A stretch of 64,000 bases of DNA from assembly GCA_025526935.1 (NCBI GenBank), contig JAHLKD010000082.1, forward strand, positions 1-64,000, written 5' to 3'. A model generated the notes under the pieces. The model made no database searches and was not told the DNA's origin. It saw only the letters and a list, made by a program, of their open reading frames with translations. Position 1 is the first letter of the stretch. The number at the start of each line of letters is the position of its first letter. The stretch is from Cladochytrium replicatum (Eukaryota; Chytridiomycota; Chytridiomycetes; Cladochytriales; Cladochytriaceae). Position numbers and translations under genes: made by a program. Shown here one piece after another: positions 54,416 to 64,000 of the stretch.

Positions 54416-57400
54416 ATGGACACCTTCAACGTAAACCTCTCTATGCAACCCAGGAACATGCCGAAGAAGAAAGGTTCCGTGTCTTCAGAGTCCTCAACTT
54501 TGATCAACTTTCTTGCGGTCCTGGATGGCCGCCCTGTACAATCTTCTCCGACCTCTTCGCTTCGATTCCACCAAAACCGCAAGTCTTTCTGGAACCAGAT
54601 CACGTTCTCGTATCTCAGTCCGATCCTGTCAAGCACCCGACAGGCGACCCGCGAGCTTGAAAATTACCGTAGAAAAGATGAAATGAGCGCACGCGATGAT
54701 GACGTTGCGCCATCGACCGCGGACCAGGAGTCTATGGTCGTTGTTCCCAAAATCACCAGCGAAAAGGACATCTACGTGTCAATTGAGCAGAAATTCGAGG
54801 AAATCCACCCTGGCATGCTTGACATGCAAAGCTTCGAAAGCCTGGAGTACCACGATGCATTCACTACCGCATGGCGCGAGGAGATGGGAAAGGCGTGAGT
54901 TTATCTGAATATCAGCTCATTGAATATTAAGCTAATCACCGTAACCTTTTAGCAAACCTTCCTTGTTCCGGGCTCTTGTCAAGGCATTCTGGCGCGACAT
55001 CGCCATTTCGGGTGTCTTTAAAGCTTGCTGGGGTGTGCTCGTCATCTTCTGCGCGTTCTTCCTCGTGCGATCGATGATCAGTCATCTCGAGCAAGTCCGC
55101 GATGGAACGCTCCCCGAAGGTCGTTCCATCCACTTCGGTCACGTTTTCGCAGCTTCTTTCTTCATCGGCGCAATTCTCTGGTCTATTTCCCTCCAGCAGA
55201 TGACCTTTTGGGCGAACGTTGCCGGTATCAAGATGCGTGGTGCCCTTGCCTCTGAGATCTTCCGCAAATCCCTGACCTCGACCGGAGGCACTGCGATCAC
55301 CGTGAACCTTGTTGCGAAGGACTCTCAGAAGGTCTTGGACTGGGCCGCCGATATGCACTTCCTATGGTCGGCACCCATTGAAGCCTGTTCAATCATCGGG
55401 CTACTGTTGACCCTCGTCGGAGTTTCCGCTACTGCCGCTTTCGCCTACCTTCTGATTGCCCTCGGTATCCTTGCTGGCTTCGGAGCTCTCATTGCTAGCA
55501 ACAGGAAGAAGACTATCACCATTGCAGATGGACGCGTTGAAACGATGTCCGAATTGCTCACTGCGATCAAAATCATCAAGTACTATGTCTGGGAGGAATC
55601 TTTTGTACAGCACATCAACGAGGTACGATACAAGTGGGATTTACGTGGTGATTTTTTCTGATATCAACTTTTCACAAGATCCGCAAACAGGAACGGCGTC
55701 TCAATCGCTTCGGCAACCTCCTGAAGAGCATCAACCTGATGATTGTGTTCTCGACTCCACCAACCATTGCACTCATCCTTTTTGGTCTTTACGTCGGTGT
55801 TTTCAACTCGAAGCTCGCCGCAACTCTTGCTTTCACCACCTTGTCTATGTTCAATATTCTTCGATTGCCATTGGTATGTCGCCGAAAGTGTTTCCTCAGA
55901 GATCAAACCTGAACTCGTTAATGTTGCAGGTGGTGCTTCCAAAGGCCCTGAAGAGTCTGGTCGAATGCCTCGCGTGCCTTCAGCGTATTCAGGCGTTCCT
56001 CCTCGTGGCTGACTTCCCCACAACTGTATACCCGAACGTCTTCGCAAGCGATGGCATGACTTCTCCCTCTGAAGATTCTGAGGTCGAGGGCAAATTGTCG
56101 CCTTCCGGTCCTCTTGTCGTTTCATCGGGTTTCGTTTCCCCAGGAACTGTCACCATCCAGAACGCATCATTCTCTTACCCAAGCGAGACCCTCGGAAAGC
56201 CCATCCTCACCAACTTCGACATCAACGTCGCCCCTGGGACATTCCTCGGTATCGCTGGGCCAGTTGCGAGCGGAAAGTCTACGATCATCAATGCCATCCT
56301 CGGAGAATGTGTGATGCTTACCGAGGACGGAACGCGCATGGAAACTCCCATCGTCAACTCCACGAGCTCTCGCAAGCAGATCGGCGGAAAAGTGTCTTAC
56401 GCTCCTCAGACTGCTTGGATACAGCGCGCAACCGTTCGCGACAACATCTTGTTCGGTCAAGCGTTTGACCAAGAACGTTTCGAGACGATCGTCAGGGTTT
56501 GCGGTCTCACTCACGACTTGAACACCTTGCCCAACGGTGCGGACTCGTGGATCGAGGAGCGCGGCGCGAACCTTTCCGGTGGTCAGCGCCAGCGTCTTGC
56601 GCTTGCTCGAGCGGTGTATCGCGAAGCTGATGTCTACTTGTTCGATGACGTCCTGAGTGCCGTTGACCCTCGCACCGCAGAGTTGATCGTGAACGACTGC
56701 TTCCTCGACTACCTCAAGAAATTCAAGAAGCGCACTGTGATTCTCGTTACTCACCATGAGAAGGTTCTCAGGCGCTGCGACCGCGTATTGATCGTCGAGG
56801 CCCGCAATGGGACTGAGAGGACTGTTGGACACAAGGTCGCTGAGGGTACTCCGACTTCGGAAGAGATTCTGACGTACCTTGACCGCAACGCTGGTGAACA
56901 AGATGAACCAGAGGTTGATGATGTCGCACCAGTCAGTTTGGACGACATGGTTATGCCTTCCGCGTCGAAGGACAAGGGCAAAGCTTCCGCCGAGAAGAAA
57001 AAGGAACAGCCGAAGGAGGAAGAGAAGTCTTTGGTCGATATCCACGGAATGGAGTCAGTTAAGAAGTGGATCAAAATCGCAGGACCCACGTCCGTTGCGA
57101 TCATGCTTTGCTTCGTGTTCTCAACTGCACAGGCTTCACGTATAGGATCGGATTACTGGATCCGTGCGTGGGTCGCGGACTCCGTGGGTCTTTCGCAGAC
57201 CATGTACATTCTTACTTTCTTGGGTTTTGTGCTGACATTCATGACACTAATGATGATTCGCGGCATTGGATTTTACGGGTTGACTGGGCGTGTGTCCTAC
57301 GTTGTTCACAAGCGGACATTCCGTAGCGTCATGTATGCCCCCCTTTCATTCTTCCACAAAACCCCAACCGGTGCTCTGCTCAATGCGTTCTCGAGTGACC

Positions 57401-59044
57401 TTGAAATCATAGAGGAAACGATGGCTGACAACCTCCACCAATTGTTGATCTACGCCTACATTCTCGTGTCGATTTGGATTCTCGTCAGCATTGTCATTCC
57501 GTCTTTCCTTGCGATTGCTGCACTCCTCCTTGTCGCTTTCGGCCTGTTTGCCATTCAGTACCTCCCAACAGCATCAGCTTCGAAGGCGATGGTCGGCGAA
57601 ACCTCAAACGACTTGATTGCGCATGTTGCCGAAACGATTTCCGGCTTGCCTACAATCCGTGCATTTGGTGCCCAGAGCATCTTCATTGATCGATTCAACA
57701 TCTTGTTGGCGAGGTTCCAGCGAAACACTCTGTACATGGAAGCTGGAAAGTTGTGGATCAGTTTCCGATGTGACATCATCGCGGCCGCCTTGTCCTATGC
57801 CACTGCGCTCTTCTCGCTTATCTTTGGTGTGGTCAAGTTTGGCGATGCCACGAAGCCGATGCTGATACCCAGTGATGCCGGACTTGCAATCAGTAACGCC
57901 ATCCAGATGCTCTTGTTCTTCTCGCTCGTCGTCAAGGGTCTTGCGGATGTCAAGGCGCAGTGGTCTGCCTTCGATCGCATCTACTCTGTCTTCATGCGCA
58001 CAAGCAAGATCCGAACCGAGGACTTCAAACGCGAGAATGCTGTTGCAGCCAAGGAAGTCGAGGTCCGATCGCTGTTTTCTCGTCGCTATGAGGCTCTCGA
58101 CTCGGGTTCTTCTGGCCCCAGCTGGCCGGCTGATCTCAGCCCGAACTGGCCTGCGACCGGAAACATCGAGTTCAAGAATGTAGTTCTCCGCTACGATGTG
58201 AACAAGCCCGCGGTTCTCAAAGACTTGAACTTTAAGATCAACACCGGCGAGAAAATCGGAATTTGCGGTCGAACTGGTAGCGGCAAGTCTTCGACGCTCA
58301 TGGCCCTGCTTCGCATGGAGGAAATCGACGGCCACCCATTGGGACCCAAGACATCGCCCGAACTCCCTCGTGGTCAGATCTTCGTCGATGGCGTTGACGT
58401 TGGGACGATCCCGCTTCACATCCTTCGTCGCAAGATCGCCACAATCCCGCAGGAGCCTGTTGTGTTTGCGGGAAGCGTCAGGAGCAACCTCGACCCTTTC
58501 AGCGAGTATACCGACTCGGAATTGTGGGAAGCGCTCGCCCGCGCTCACTTGCGCCAGGTGGTCGAATCGATGGCCGGAAAGCTAGACGCGGAGTGCTTGG
58601 CTGGTGGAGCGAACTGGTCGCTTGGACAGCGACAGCTTCTCTGCCTTGCTCGTGTTCTGCTCCGAAAGCCCACGATCCTTCTTCTTGACGAGGCAACGTC
58701 GGCCATGGATGCCACCACGGATGCGTTGATTCAAGAAACAATTCGCACTTGCTTTGCAAGCTGCACAACCGTCACTGTTGCCCACAGGCTGGACACCGTC
58801 ATTGGCCTTTGCGACAAGATCATGTAAGATTCGTTGTATTGGTTCACCATTGATCAGTTGCTGATCATCTTCTATTTTCAGGATCTTGCACGATGGTCAA
58901 TTGATCGAATACGATGACCCTGTCCTTTTGCTGGAGAACCCAACTTCCCAGTTCTCACAGCTGGTGGCAGCGGCTGGACCAAAGACCGAGGCCCGGCTCA
59001 AAGCCCTTGCCTACGATTCTCACAAGCGCCGAACTTCCGCTTAG
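54416..59044 (+). CDS. ABCC (MRP/Ycf1-type) full-length ABC transporter
   Basis: Five exons (54416-54894, 54953-55622, 55679-55873, 55930-58823, 58882-59044) give 1466 aa with the order TMD1-NBD1-TMD2-NBD2. TMD0 is absent; the first 160 residues are cytosolic ([15 protein letters not shown] is the usual ABCC pre-TMD1 motif). NBD1 (from about 560) has Walker [10 protein letters not shown], signature [16 protein letters not shown] and Walker [13 protein letters not shown], with Asp in place of the catalytic Glu, as in other ABCC NBD1s. A linker rich in K/E follows. NBD2 (from about 1230) has GRTGSGKSS, signature [16 protein letters not shown] and [16 protein letters not shown] pumps export glutathione conjugates, drugs or organic anions, often into the vacuole. 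A functional assignment beyond ABCC is not possible. Confidence 0.95.
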
Positions 59045-59598
59045 AAATGGAGCCCTTGCTCTCTTTTTGGACTGTTCAAAATCAAAACTTTCTTCCCTCG
59101 TAGATTTCTTCGTCGGGAACTGTTTTCAGCGGTATTTCTCTTCTTTTTCCACCCTCATTGAAATTGTGAAAGGCATCCATGGGATGGATTTCTGGAGCTA
59201 GTCCGGTTTCGACTTGGCGAAGTGTGTGACGGGAAACTGCCGCTTTTGGTTCGCCGCGATTGCTGAGATTAATCAGAAGAGCAGATTTTGGTTCCGCTGC
59301 AAGGAAGCTCAATACAAAAATAAAATAACTTTTTGGAATCTATCTTCTATCCATCCACTTTGAATCTGATTAAAAACTTATATTCTGCTGAGAGAATGTG
59401 CAGAAAGCTTATTGAATCGACATGTTGTGTCTTCACTCTGTTCATCATCGTGAAAAACAAAGATGGATGGCGAAGCTACTGCAGCAATTCATCACTGATT
59501 TCTTCAAAGACAACTTCGTTGAAGACATCCATTCTCACTGAATTTTTCAACTTGTTTTTAGTTAACGGCAGTGCTATTGACAAGTATGCCGAGGGAGA
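59045..59598. other. Spacer between convergent genes
   Basis: 554 bp, AT-rich, between the ABCC and hydrolase stop codons. No gene or RNA is recognised. Confidence 0.5.
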
Positions 59599-60774
59599 TC
59601 ATAATGAAAGCGACTCATAGAAGCGCTTCACCGCCTCAATGATTTCGCCCAGCTTCTCCCACATCACCATGTGTCCACACTCGAGGATCTCAACTCTAAC
59701 GTTTTCTTCACCCGCAAAGGTTCTGATAGCTTCGATCTGGGGTTCCTTTACATAAACCGCCTTTGAAGCGGGAAGGAGCAGCACCTTGGGTCGATCGGAA
59801 CAAGCAAGCTCCGGCAGCCCCGAACACATCTTACAAAGGCTATTAGCGTTTCCATTTATCACGTAGTAAATGCTGGTCCCTCACCTCACTGAATGCACAA
59901 ATGACCGCCGCAGGAGACCACCTGAACATGTACTTTGTTTCTCCATCAACCGTGAACTCTTCCATATTATCCCGCACGTCGTCCTCGACGTCAGGATGCA
60001 ATCGTAGAATGTCGTGCTGTTCCGTCATATACCCCTCGCGAACCCTATATACTGGGTCCAAGGCCATCATCCTCGATTTCGTCGCAGCCTCTTTGGTTCC
60101 AAACGTCCCTCCTCCGAGATACGCTTGGGCAATCTCGGCGGCACCTTCTCCGGATAATAAGAAGGCCGGATCGAGGAGAACGAGAGAGCGGATCCGCGTA
60201 GCAAGGCGCGAGCACAGCCAGAGGGAAAGGAGTCCGCCGAAGGAGTGTCCGATTACGTCAAACTGTCTGCAGAAGGCGGTAAGCGTGAGAAGCAGGACAA
60301 GCTCAATTAGGTGTACCCGCCAGCGAGGTGTGGATGCGTTCCTACAGTCGCAACCAAGTCGTTCAGATGCTGTGTTAAGGACCATGGCGCATAAAAGGTG
60401 GAGTGTCCATGGCCGCGGAGATCAACAGCGACTATAGGGCGGTTTCCGAAGCTTGAGGCGAATCTTGCCCATCGTTTTGAGTGTCCTTGCACGCCGTGGA
60501 TGGCAAGAAGGGGTATCCCAGCAGCGGACGAATTGTAGACTGTTGAATCCAAGACCATCGCGCAGTTCTGGAGAGTACTGCAGTTGCAGTGGCAAGGGTG
60601 GAGAGAAAACTGAGTTCCAAGGACAAGGCTGTTTAACAGATGTTGACAAGGATGTATTTTGACTGTGTGCGCGGGAGTCTTTCCTCCCATATTTGCAAAC
60701 CAACAGAGCAACCCGCATCCCAACGCTGATAAACCAACGGCACCAAAAACAACTCTCTGTCGAAGTTGAATCAC
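59599..60774 (-). CDS. Alpha/beta hydrolase with N-terminal membrane anchor
   Basis: Multi-exon gene on the minus strand. The N-terminus RVVFGAVGLSALGCGLLCWF is a signal anchor. LLAIHGVQGHSKRWARFASS and VAVDLRGHGHST are the HG oxyanion and DxRGHGxS blocks, followed after an intron by DVIGHSFGGLLSLWL with the nucleophile GHSFGG and SLVLLDPAFLL. The last exon (about 59599-59835) holds LPELACSDRPKVLLLPASKA and ILECGHMVMWEKLGEIIEAV with the catalytic histidine (CGHMVMWE). The substrate cannot be told from the sequence; the fold is that of epoxide-hydrolase-like lipases and esterases. The family's catalytic acid was not identified. Confidence 0.8.
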
Positions 60775-60949
60775 TTATTCCTCGCCGACGGCAAAGAAGC
60801 GAAGTCGACTTCAACTACGTTGGTTTCGATGCAATTATTCCACAAGCGCCGGGAGTAGAGTTTACACATGAATTGGTTCATCGCTGAATGGAAGAGCGTT
60901 CGCCATATATCAGACTTGTTGATCGAGAGATTCATCCTAATGTCCAACC

Positions 60950-61027
60950 TTATTTGCTGCGAGCGCGCATCTTCCTCCTCTTTCGCTTAAGACGGCGCTG
61001 ACGCTTCTTCCTCCACTTTGCTCGCAT
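60950..61027 (-). CDS. RPL41: Ribosomal protein eL41 (25 residues)
   Basis: A 26-codon frame reads MRAKWRKKRQRRLKRKRRKM followed by RARSK and a stop. This is the universally conserved eukaryotic eL41, made of one very basic helix that bridges the two ribosomal subunits. The frame is too short for standard gene length cut-offs and is easily lost in annotation. The ATG is preceded on its own strand by TTCCTTAG, 3 bp upstream, a good 3' splice site, so the 5' UTR probably contains an intron, as in many ribosomal protein genes. Confidence 0.95.
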   Translation of the reverse strand: MRAKWRKKRQRRLKRKRRKMRARSK

Positions 61028-61428
61028 GGTCTAAGGAACAACAACGATTAATGAATTGAGATTCAAGAGGGATAGATGGGTCAGTCTTTGTGGATGGATG
61101 GAATGGATGGAATGGATTCCTCACCGATGGTTGCAAGTGGACTGGACTATGTGTGGCAGTGGAGATCGGGTGGGGTGTTATAGCACTGCTAAGCCACTAG
61201 TACTACTTTTGGTGTCTGTTAGATATTTGGGTCAAAGTGCTCTTGTTGTTTGATCTTTCATCTTAGTTGCCCTCATTGATCATACTCCCTGTTTCTCCTC
61301 ACATTGCTCATTGCGACAGTACAAGCACCCAGCTGGGATGACACTTGTGTGTTTGTTGGGAAATTATGAGCAAATAAAATACTTTCAAATTTATATTGTT
61401 TGTTGGTTTTTTTGTCCCCTGGGAGACT
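61028..61428. other. Region upstream of eL41 and downstream of U2 snRNA
   Basis: About 400 bp that must contain the eL41 5' intron and promoter and the U2 3' region. No further gene is recognised. Confidence 0.5.
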
Positions 61429-61616
61429 CGGCGCACGGCGGAAGTAGTGCAATACCGCCAGCACCAGTGCGGGTACCTTGTGCAAGCACAGAGTTATGCG
61501 CAGATACCAAAAATAAGTGTGACAAATTGTTTCCGGGACATGTCCCGAAAATCCAGCTGTCACGCTAGATAGAACAGATACTACACTTGATCTTAGCCAA
61601 AAGGCCATGAGAGGAT
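61429..61616 (-). ncRNA. U2 spliceosomal snRNA
   Basis: The minus strand reads AUCCUCUCAUGGCCUUUUGG then CUAAGAUCAAGUGUAGUAUC UGUUCU, the universal 5' part of U2, with the branch-point-pairing GUAGUA at 61579-61584. Further on are a stem with CGGGACAUGUCCCG, an Sm site AUUUUUGG at 61507-61514, and the stem-loop IV sequence GGCGGUAUUGCACUACUUCC, which binds U2B''. The length of about 188 nt equals that of animal U2. A TATA box lies about 25 bp before the 5' end, as for RNA polymerase II. The 3' end is placed after the stem-IV closing bases and is approximate. The stem IIa/IIb region differs from that of yeast and animals. Confidence 0.95.
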
Positions 61617-61640
61617 GGGGAACGATGACGCGAATCTCCG

Positions 61641-61650
61641 CCCTTTTATA
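61641..61650 (-). promoter_or_regulatory. TATA box of the U2 snRNA gene
   Basis: TATAAAAGGG on the minus strand lies about 25-34 bp upstream of the inferred U2 5' end at 61616, the expected spacing for a TATA box setting the start site. Confidence 0.7.
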
Positions 61651-61781
61651 CTGCACGGACTGGTGGCTTTGTGACTTCTCATCATTAGCACAAAAAAGGA
61701 AAGAAAACGAAAACACTTGATCAAAAAGCAAAGTTACAAAAGCGATAGGTTCCAAAATTGACATCATCATAGAAACATCCT

Positions 61782-63130
61782 TTATGGAGAAAGAGGTTTG
61801 CTCTCCTCAACGTGAGCAGATTGTCCGATCCGAGACTCATATAACCCAAAAATAACCACAAGAATCGCGAAAATGACGCCCATTCCAGCGTAAAGGCCGG
61901 TGCTGGTGCTATTGCTCAAGCTGCCAAACGTCTGAACGTAGTACACAAGCCCTGTGACCAGATTCACGATCGCCGCGAGGATCGACACCCTCCCTAGCCA
62001 CCAATGCGCCTTGTCGTGCCACGGGATGGTCTTGCGCAGGGGATCGAATTTGCGATCGATGAAGACACCGAGAACCACCTGAAGAAGCATGAGGATCATC
62101 ACGATCATTCCAAGGATCTGAATTTATTGAACGGTTTAGCACATGGCAAAGCGAAACAACATTCTTGAAACATACCCTATGAGATCCACCAATGGCATCT
62201 GAGACGCTGAAATGGCGTGTGCTTGGAGTGGCATACACGCCCAACACAAACGCAACGATCGAGAGGACCCCGACTCCGGCACCTGTAAGACCGACGTGCA
62301 GTTTGAACCACCAGTGTCCCATGGACGCCTTTTGATACCGCGAAATGAAGACTCCAGCAGGGGCAAAGATTCCCCACGCCGCGAACATCAACGCACCATG
62401 CGCGATTCGGAGCCGGTCCGCCGTCGTGGTGGCACTGTTAGCAGCACCGTCGTCGATCGAAATTCCGCTATCGGTGGTGTTTGATGGTGTTGAGGTTCCG
62501 CTGAAGGCGTTCGAGGATGAGAGCACCGTCGCTCTGGAGCCGAGGTAATTGCTCCCGTGGTCGGAGAAGGACCCGGGACCCCAAGCGAAAATGACGCCCG
62601 CGGAAGAAGAGGACGAGAGCGAAACGAGCTGGGAAGATGAAGAGGTCTTTGGACGGTCGAATGTAGCTACAAACTTGGAGTCCACGTTCCCTCCTGTGGA
62701 GTTTGAGACAACTGTGATTGCCTGGAAAGTCGTTATCAATTAGAAACAGCTGGAAACACCGCAAAATGTGAGCATACCGATCCGGAAATCGTTTGTGGAG
62801 TGACAGTTGACGACGAAAAGCGATGGGACAGTGTTACCGAGCCATCCGAGCTTTTCTCAGCAACGAATATTTCAGCACCACTCATCCCGCTTCCGCCGGC
62901 TGTGTTGACGCCGAAGCCCATCCAACCCCGCGTGGTTGCGGTCTCCATTCTGAATCGTACTGTATCCGTATTTTCATTGACGTACACACAGATTCCTGAA
63001 CAAAATTTGTCACTCAAAGTGTGCTGCATTGTCATAAACTGGTCCTACCGATTCCACATATCTGTGCAGAGACAGCCGAAAAGGCCGAAGAAAGGAGAGC
63101 GCTGACTGGTAAGATTCTTTGGATTCGCAT
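61782..63130 (-). CDS. Secreted DOMON-cytochrome b561 protein, copy 2
   Basis: The signal peptide exon (MRIQRILPVSALLSSAFSAV SAQICGIG) starts at 63130 and joins the DOMON exon at the same phase and place as in copy 1. DOMON motifs are NENTDTVRFRMETATTRGWM and GFGVNTAGGSGMSGAEIFVA; the b561 histidines lie in RIAHGALMFA, KLHVGLTG, GSHR and KAHWWLGRV. The intron positions mirror those of copy 1, so the two genes are paralogues by duplication (about 11.3 kb apart, inverted). The role is transmembrane ascorbate-to-outside electron transfer, inferred from the family. A TATA box lies 39-46 bp upstream. Confidence 0.9.
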
Positions 63131-63643
63131 GCTTTGGATTGTGTAGTGATTGTGCGATTATGGAGTGCGTTTTATAATTTCGGACAGAGATGTTTCTTAA
63201 TTGGTCTGTGCCCTTTCTGGAAAGTCCAAATAGGGTGGAGGGTCCATGGGGCATAAACTGCGATATCGATCTAAATCAGGCGATTCCGAGTGCATAGGCA
63301 ATGCTTAATTGGCAAAATTAAGCCCATGTCGGTGGAGTAAGCAACCAAGCGACCGTGCCTGTTGAAATTATATCCGGAACAAAAGCTTGATGCTGTCATA
63401 GAAAACTTTCCGTGTCCCGGCTGGGTCGGCTAAACAATCAATTTGGCCCTATTTGGAAAGTATTGTTTACATATTGGAGGTTTGAATTTATAACCCTAAC
63501 TAACCCGATAAGAGCCACTAATTTTCTGCATCTGGGGTATGGGGTTTTTTTTAAAAAGAAATGAAAAATGAACGAACTCGTGGTGCAAACATAACCAGTC
63601 CAGACGAAACCCTCCCCGAACTAAGCCATACCTAATTTTCAAA
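63131..63643. other. Divergent intergenic region
   Basis: 513 bp between DOMON-b561 copy 2 and the partial gene at the right edge. It contains the TATA box at 63169; nothing else is recognised. Confidence 0.5.
63169..63176 (-). promoter_or_regulatory. TATA box of DOMON-b561 copy 2
   Basis: TTATAAAA on the minus strand lies 39-46 bp before the ATG at 63130. Confidence 0.5.
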
Positions 63644-64000
63644 ATGCACAGGTTTGGAAAATTGATTCGCCAGAGAGCATGGCTGTTCGTTCGACCACTT
63701 CCGTCGCAGTCAGCCGTTGTCCTATCCAACACCAGATTATCTGCTCTGCTTTCTGTCTCACGGAGAAATCTTCATGCATGCCCACCCCGATGGGCCAATC
63801 ATCTCGAGTCATCGCACATGGACCTTTCGCTGGACCCTATAACAGAAAAAGCGACCGAGTGGTTCGAGGTAGAAATTCTTCAAACGAACCTCAAAATGTT
63901 TTAGTAATGCTTTGAACCCAGGACGGCGTGAACAAGTGGAACGAAGGGGTAGAATCTATTGGGGGGGTTGGGAATGGACTCTTGCTGATTTCGTGGGCGT
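63644..64000 (+). CDS. N-terminus of a probable mitochondrial protein (partial)
   Basis: The first exon, from ATG 63644, reads MHRFGKLIRQRAWLFVRPLP and then Ser/Leu/Arg-rich sequence with SRRNLHACPPRWA, a typical mitochondrial presequence: basic, no acids for about 50 residues. LDPITEKATEWFE precedes a donor (GTAGAA). The next exon, DGVNKWNEGVESIGGVGNGL, runs toward a hydrophobic stretch (LLLISWA) and off the right edge. An inner-membrane insertase (Oxa1/Cox18-like) could look like this, but too little is present to say so. Confidence 0.55.

Noticed and set aside
56167-58548. Two frames of about 300 codons opposite the ABCC transporter
   Set aside because: They are shadows of the NBD exons; the plus strand carries Walker A, signature and Walker B motifs in one frame.
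63490-63510. Telomere-like TAACCCTAACTAACCC
   Set aside because: It is less than three repeat units within unique sequence and can arise by chance.
1-64000. CRISPR arrays, bacterial operons, tRNA or rRNA genes
   Set aside because: No spaced short repeats, no clover-leaf B-box with matching acceptor stem, and no rRNA sequence was found; the intron-rich genes are fungal.

Overview
The window is nuclear DNA of a fungus. Almost every gene is cut by short GT-AG introns of about 50-110 bp. The gene set includes a chitin synthase, a carbohydrate esterase with a fungal cellulose-binding CBM1 tail, a cellobiose-dehydrogenase-like oxidoreductase, two DOMON-cytochrome b561 proteins, Cwf19, dynactin p62, TRAPP Bet5, PDX1/SNZ and an Artemis-like remnant. 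A laminin-type EGF membrane protein, a 7TM-RGS fusion and a saprotroph-style set of secreted enzymes suggest an early-diverging zoosporic (chytrid-like) lineage; that placement is inference.

Layout. 0-3.4 kb: a calcineurin-B-homologous EF-hand gene (partial) divergent from a UBA-UBX adaptor, then a CBS-like pseudoenzyme. 3.5-6.2 kb: three tandem copies of a small PPxY/one-TM protein family, the third decayed. 6.4-8.4 kb: a decayed flavin polyamine oxidase. 9-16.5 kb: a membrane SH3 protein, a PAS-kinase-like Ser/Thr kinase and a laminin-EGF polytopic membrane protein. 16.7-19.6 kb: a Ty1/copia fossil fragment, a secreted phospholipase A2-like protein and a CE1-CBM1 esterase. 19.7-22.1 kb: gene-poor, with traces of a decayed membrane protein. 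22.1-27.3 kb: an SH3-RA scaffold divergent from a WD40 protein. 28.8-31.3 kb: a GPI-anchored secreted protein and PDX1. 31.7-36.5 kb: a p24 cargo receptor divergent from a chitin synthase. 37.3-42.7 kb: a GMC/CDH-like flavoenzyme and a 7TM-RGS receptor. 43-44.8 kb: a Ty1/copia fossil. 44.9-51.2 kb: Cwf19, dynactin subunit 4, DOMON-b561 no. 1 and Bet5. 51.2-54.4 kb: a decayed SNM1/Artemis-like gene and repeats. 54.4-59.0 kb: an ABCC transporter. 59.6-63.1 kb: an alpha/beta hydrolase, ribosomal protein eL41 (25 aa), U2 snRNA and DOMON-b561 no. 2. The right edge holds the start of a mitochondrial-looking protein.

Themes. Extracellular polymer attack and redox chemistry recur: CE1-CBM1, CDH-like GMC without its own cytochrome, two secreted DOMON-b561 electron carriers and the PLA2-like protein. 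Cell-surface sensing and signalling is the second theme: 7TM-RGS, SH3 and SH3-RA proteins, a PASK-like kinase, EGF-type and PPxY membrane proteins. The two smallest functional genes, eL41 and U2 snRNA, lie 0.4 kb apart. No coherent gene cluster or defence system is evident. The most unusual items are the laminin-EGF/polytopic fusion, the PPxY family and the split cellobiose-dehydrogenase-like redox parts.
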